Assembly: GCF_017897595.1 (NCBI RefSeq)
Contig: NZ_JAGKIK010000002.1
Span: 372,001-436,000 of the forward strand
DNA length: 64,000 bases
Direction: 5' to 3'
From: Aquimarina sp. U1-2
Lineage (GTDB): Bacteria > Bacteroidota > Bacteroidia > Flavobacteriales > Flavobacteriaceae
Shown here: positions 61,195 to 64,000 of the stretch, one piece after another
Position numbering within the stretch: the first letter of the stretch is position 1
Layout: every line of letters starts with the position of its first letter
Notes under the pieces: generated by a model
The model's input: only the letters and a program-made list of their open reading frames with translations
Databases searched by the model: none
Told to the model about the DNA's origin: nothing
Program-made: the position numbers and the translations under genes

Positions 61195-63599
61195 TGTTCT
61201 ACCTTCAATTTTCTGCATAAAAAATTCGTTAGCAAAGTAACGTATACTATAATAGAAATAGAACTTAATGGCATAAGTATAGCAGCTATCAAGGGCGACA
61301 ACTGACCGGTAACGGCAAAGTATAGCCCTATGATATTATATAAAAATGAAAACACAAAACTAGAGGAAATGATTTTCATAGTACTTTTTGAGATCTTGAA
61401 ATAATTGGATATATTTTTGAATTGAGAGGCATCTAGAATGGCATCACAAGCAGGTGAGAATACGTTCACATTTTCTGATATGGCAATTCCCACATCACTT
61501 TGCGCTAGTGCTCCGGCATCGTTTAAGCCATCTCCAATCATCACAACATTTTTTCCTCGTTGTTGCAATGCATCAATATAATTGAGCTTATCTTTGGGTT
61601 TTTGCCGAAATAGTAGGTCAGTGTGCTTAGGCAACACTTTTTGTAAGTACTTTTTTTCGCTTGAATTGTCTCCCGACAAAATAGATAACGAATAGATTTG
61701 TGATAAGGCTTTAAATACTTCGGAAATCCCTTTTCTGTATGAATTATTAAAAATATATCGTCCTTTATATGTATCATCTGCACTTATGTGTACGGCGGTA
61801 TTCATAGCATCTGAATCTATTTTTTTTCGTACAAAACCTGATGATCCAACTTTAATGGTATGTTGTTCGCGTTTTCCTTCAATACCTTCTCCGGTGTGTT
61901 CATCAAATTCGTCTAAAATATATATATCATGTTCAGAAAGAATTTTATAAAGCGACCTGCTTAACGGGTGGTTCGAAGCTCTAAGTGTGTTTTTAAGTAG
62001 TGCTTCTTCCTGCCTAGATAATGGTAACCCCTGATATGTTATCGTGCTTTTTTGTGAAGTAGTTATGGTGCCCGTCTTATCAAAAATGATGGTATTCGCT
62101 TTTGCCAATTGCTCGATCACATCGGCATTTTTGAGATAAAATTTTCTTTTTCCAAAAATTCTAAGAATATTGCCTAGTGCAAAAGGTCTTGCCAGGGCTA
62201 GTGCGCAAGGACAAGCGATGATAAGAACTGCTGTAAAAACATGAATTGCTTGTGAACTGTCGTAAAATAACCAGAATGTAGTAGCTGTAAGGGCTATACA
62301 TAGTATTGTAATTGTAAAATATTTGCTTATGGTATCGGTTAGGTTGGTGAAAGAGGCTGATTTATTTTTGGTAAACACATTATTGCTCCATAATTGAGTT
62401 AGATAACTTTGTGTAACAGATTTTAATGCTTCAATTTCTATGGCTCCAGATACTTGTCTTCCTCCTGCAAACAGTTTTTCACCCGGGGTTTTATGAATAG
62501 ATTCGCTTTCACCAGTCACAAAACTGTAATCAATCTGAGCACAACCTTCTAATAGAACAGCATCTACTGGTATTAATTCTTCATTTCTAATCAAAAGTCG
62601 ATCCCCTTTTTTAATATCGTATACTTGTATATTTTTCTCAGATCTTTGATTATTGTGTTTTTCTGTATTGACTTTTGTCACCGCGATAGGAAAGTATGAT
62701 TTATAATCTCTTTCAAAGGATAGAAAGGAATAGGTTTTTTGCTGAAAAAATTTTCCGAGTAACAAAAAAAATACCAATCCGGTAAGACTATCAAAAAAAC
62801 CAGTTCCCAGGTCAAATATGATTTCGGTTGTACTTCTTATAAAAAGTACCAAAATACCTAGAGCAATCGGCACATCTATATTGAGTAATCGCGCGCGTAA
62901 CCCTTTATAAGCGGAAATAAAATAATCCTGAGCTGCATAGCCAACTACAGGTAGTGAAAAGATAAACATGAGCCACCTAAAAACATGCTTGTACTGTTCT
63001 AACCAATATTCTTGTACTTCAAAATACTCGGGGAAAGACAAAAACATAACGTTACCAAAAGCGAAACCGGCAACACCGAGTTTGTATATCAAATTTCGGT
63101 TCGTTTTGGTGGTTTTGATCGAATAGTCATCCAAACTAATGTAGGGATCATATCCTATAGTGTTTAATAGTAATACCACTTTTTTGAGAGAAATATGCTC
63201 TTTATTGTAGGTTATTCTCAGTGTTTTCTTCGGAAAATTAACTTGAGAGACCGTGATCGCAGATTCTAGTTTATGCAAATTCTCTAATATCCATATGCAC
63301 GAGCTACAATGTATATGGGGGATATAAAGCGTTGTAATTTGAGTATGATTGTTATCAAACTCGGTTAATCTTTCAATAATATCAGGAGTATCGAGATAAT
63401 CGTATTTTCCTTCAATTTTTTTAGGAATGGCTCCAGGAGCAGATTGTAAGTCATAATAAGAGGATAAATTATGACTCGAAAAAATATCATATACGGTTTT
63501 ACAGCCATGGCAGCAGAATGTTTTTTGATCAAAGCTTATCGTTGTTTTACCACAATCATTTCCGCAGTGAAAACAAGTAGACGCTATCATAGACACCAT
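61191..63599 (-). CDS. ccoI: CcoI-type copper-exporting P1B ATPase
   Basis: The 802-residue P-type ATPase has a Cys-rich N-terminus (CFHCGNDC, FCCHGC), a heavy-metal domain (HIHCSSCIWI), eight membrane segments, the CPC copper motif (IACPCALALARPF), the phosphorylated Asp (IFDKTGTITT) and the hinge GDGLNDAGALAQSD. It delivers copper to the periplasm for the CuB centre of the cbb3 oxidase. ATG 63599 and, nine bases later, ATG 63590 are both possible; the FNR-like promoter would leave a very short leader with the first. The pdxH-like gene follows. Confidence 0.94.
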   Translation of the reverse strand: MVSMIASTCFHCGNDCGKTTISFDQKTFCCHGCKTVYDIFSSHNLSSYYDLQSAPGAIPKKIEGKYDYLDTPDIIERLTEFDNNHTQITTLYIPHIHCSSCIWILENLHKLESAITVSQVNFPKKTLRITYNKEHISLKKVVLLLNTIGYDPYISLDDYSIKTTKTNRNLIYKLGVAGFAFGNVMFLSFPEYFEVQEYWLEQYKHVFRWLMFIFSLPVVGYAAQDYFISAYKGLRARLLNIDVPIALGILVLFIRSTTEIIFDLGTGFFDSLTGLVFFLLLGKFFQQKTYSFLSFERDYKSYFPIAVTKVNTEKHNNQRSEKNIQVYDIKKGDRLLIRNEELIPVDAVLLEGCAQIDYSFVTGESESIHKTPGEKLFAGGRQVSGAIEIEALKSVTQSYLTQLWSNNVFTKNKSASFTNLTDTISKYFTITILCIALTATTFWLFYDSSQAIHVFTAVLIIACPCALALARPFALGNILRIFGKRKFYLKNADVIEQLAKANTIIFDKTGTITTSQKSTITYQGLPLSRQEEALLKNTLRASNHPLSRSLYKILSEHDIYILDEFDEHTGEGIEGKREQHTIKVGSSGFVRKKIDSDAMNTAVHISADDTYKGRYIFNNSYRKGISEVFKALSQIYSLSILSGDNSSEKKYLQKVLPKHTDLLFRQKPKDKLNYIDALQQRGKNVVMIGDGLNDAGALAQSDVGIAISENVNVFSPACDAILDASQFKNISNYFKISKSTMKIISSSFVFSFLYNIIGLYFAVTGQLSPLIAAILMPLSSISIIVYVTLLTNFLCRKLKVEQ

Positions 63600-63609
63600 A
63601 GTTTTACTA

Positions 63610-63652
63610 CAAAGGTGACAAAGTATGATTGGTTAATGAATGACATTTGTCA
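63610..63652 (-). promoter_or_regulatory. FNR-like box plus -7 element before ccoI
   Basis: On the minus strand, TGACAAATGTCA (63652-63641), a perfect palindromic half-site pair, is followed 24 nt later by CACCTTTG (63617-63610), one mismatch from TAnnTTTG. It is back-to-back with the promoter of usp 3. Confidence 0.62.
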
Positions 63653-63699
63653 TATTTAAAAACAAGTGTTACAAATCGTTACCGTTCATATGGTGGTCC

Positions 63700-63742
63700 T
63701 GATAAAAATCATAGTTTTACATAATAAGTATATATAGATTTG
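63700..63742 (+). promoter_or_regulatory. FNR-like box plus -7 element before usp 3
   Basis: TGATAAAAATCA (63700-63711) is followed 24 nt later by TAGATTTG (63735-63742), a perfect TAnnTTTG. The usp 3 start is 25 bases further. Confidence 0.7.
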
Positions 63743-63767
63743 GATACCAAGTTTCAAATACTTTTTG

Positions 63768-64000
63768 ATGAGAAAAATAGTAATACCTACAGATTTTTCA
63801 GAGAATGCAATGAATGCGGTACGCTATGCATTAGAACTCTTTAAGTACGAAAAATGTGATGTTTATATAATTAATGCATTTGCAGATGAAATATACGACC
63901 ACACTACAAGCGCATCAAGAGATTCTTTTGAAAAATTGAAGGAGACCGTTCATAAAAACTCTGAAAAGCAACTTGAAGACATCGTTGAACAGATCGAAGA
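63768..64000 (+). CDS. Universal stress protein, third, cut by the window end
   Basis: The first 77 codons (MRKIVIPTDFSENAMNAVRY, ALELFKYEKCDVYIINAFAD) show the UspA N-terminal beta-strand and the Asp-Phe-Ser nucleotide site. The gene continues beyond base 64000, so the rest of the first domain and any second domain are unseen. It is divergent from ccoI with a 168-base gap that carries two FNR-like boxes, one for each gene. It belongs to the same class as the genes at 40857 and 51235. Confidence 0.88.
   Translation, partial: MRKIVIPTDFSENAMNAVRYALELFKYEKCDVYIINAFADEIYDHTTSASRDSFEKLKETVHKNSEKQLEDIVEQIE

Noticed and set aside
1..64000. CRISPR arrays, rRNA or tRNA genes, prophage or integrase genes
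   Set aside because: I looked for regular spaced repeats, conserved RNA stretches and integrase motifs and saw none.

Overview
The window reads as chromosomal DNA of a marine Flavobacteriaceae (Bacteroidota). It is AT-rich, has CarboxypepD-plug TonB receptors, fused ccoNO, TAnnTTTG-type promoter boxes and no Shine-Dalgarno motifs. No rRNA, tRNA, CRISPR or phage genes were seen. It has three parts.

(1) 1-1.6 kb is housekeeping: the end of an Mrp/ApbC Fe-S carrier ATPase, a NifU C-domain protein and a metallophosphoesterase.

(2) 1.9-40.5 kb is one large uronate and sulfated-glycan utilisation locus. It holds two TonB receptors without SusD partners, a beta-helix lipoprotein, a GH28-like protein, a GH2 beta-glucuronidase, two sulfatases, two unrecognised toroid-type proteins, two Tat-exported enolase-superfamily enzymes, two paralogous TIM-barrel proteins, a WD40 protein and a cytochrome c/PQQ-type dehydrogenase. 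Intracellular enzymes cover both galacturonate (UxaC, UxaB, UxaA) and glucuronate (UxaC, a YjmF-like SDR, UxuA), and converge on KdgK and KDPG aldolase. A TRAP transporter (DctPQM) probably imports the uronates. A LacI-family regulator sits inside the locus. Six near-identical palindromes built on AATCGATTGC lie at the key promoters, so the locus looks like one LacI regulon.

(3) 40.6-64 kb is a stress and micro-oxic respiration region. It holds three universal stress proteins, thioredoxin, CbpA/CbpM, a TerB-like protein, a PAS histidine kinase, a response regulator fused to a Crp/FNR-type DNA-binding module, HemN, and a complete cbb3 oxidase set (ccoI-pdxH-like, ccoS-ccoNO-ccoQ-ccoP-ccoG-ccoH, SafE). 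Six FNR-like boxes (TGAY-N4-RTCA) were found by eye. Each starts exactly 24 nt (box end to first base) upstream of a TAnnTTTG-like -7 element, before usp, terB-like, ccoS and ccoI genes. The simplest reading is a compact FixL/FixJ/FixK-like circuit.

The intergenic DNA of part 3 is full of dispersed palindromic repeats. One sits at the truncated end of an AAA-ATPase gene, one supplies the C-terminus of CbpM, and two lie between usp promoters and their genes. A HigBA toxin-antitoxin remnant with an in-frame stop is also there.
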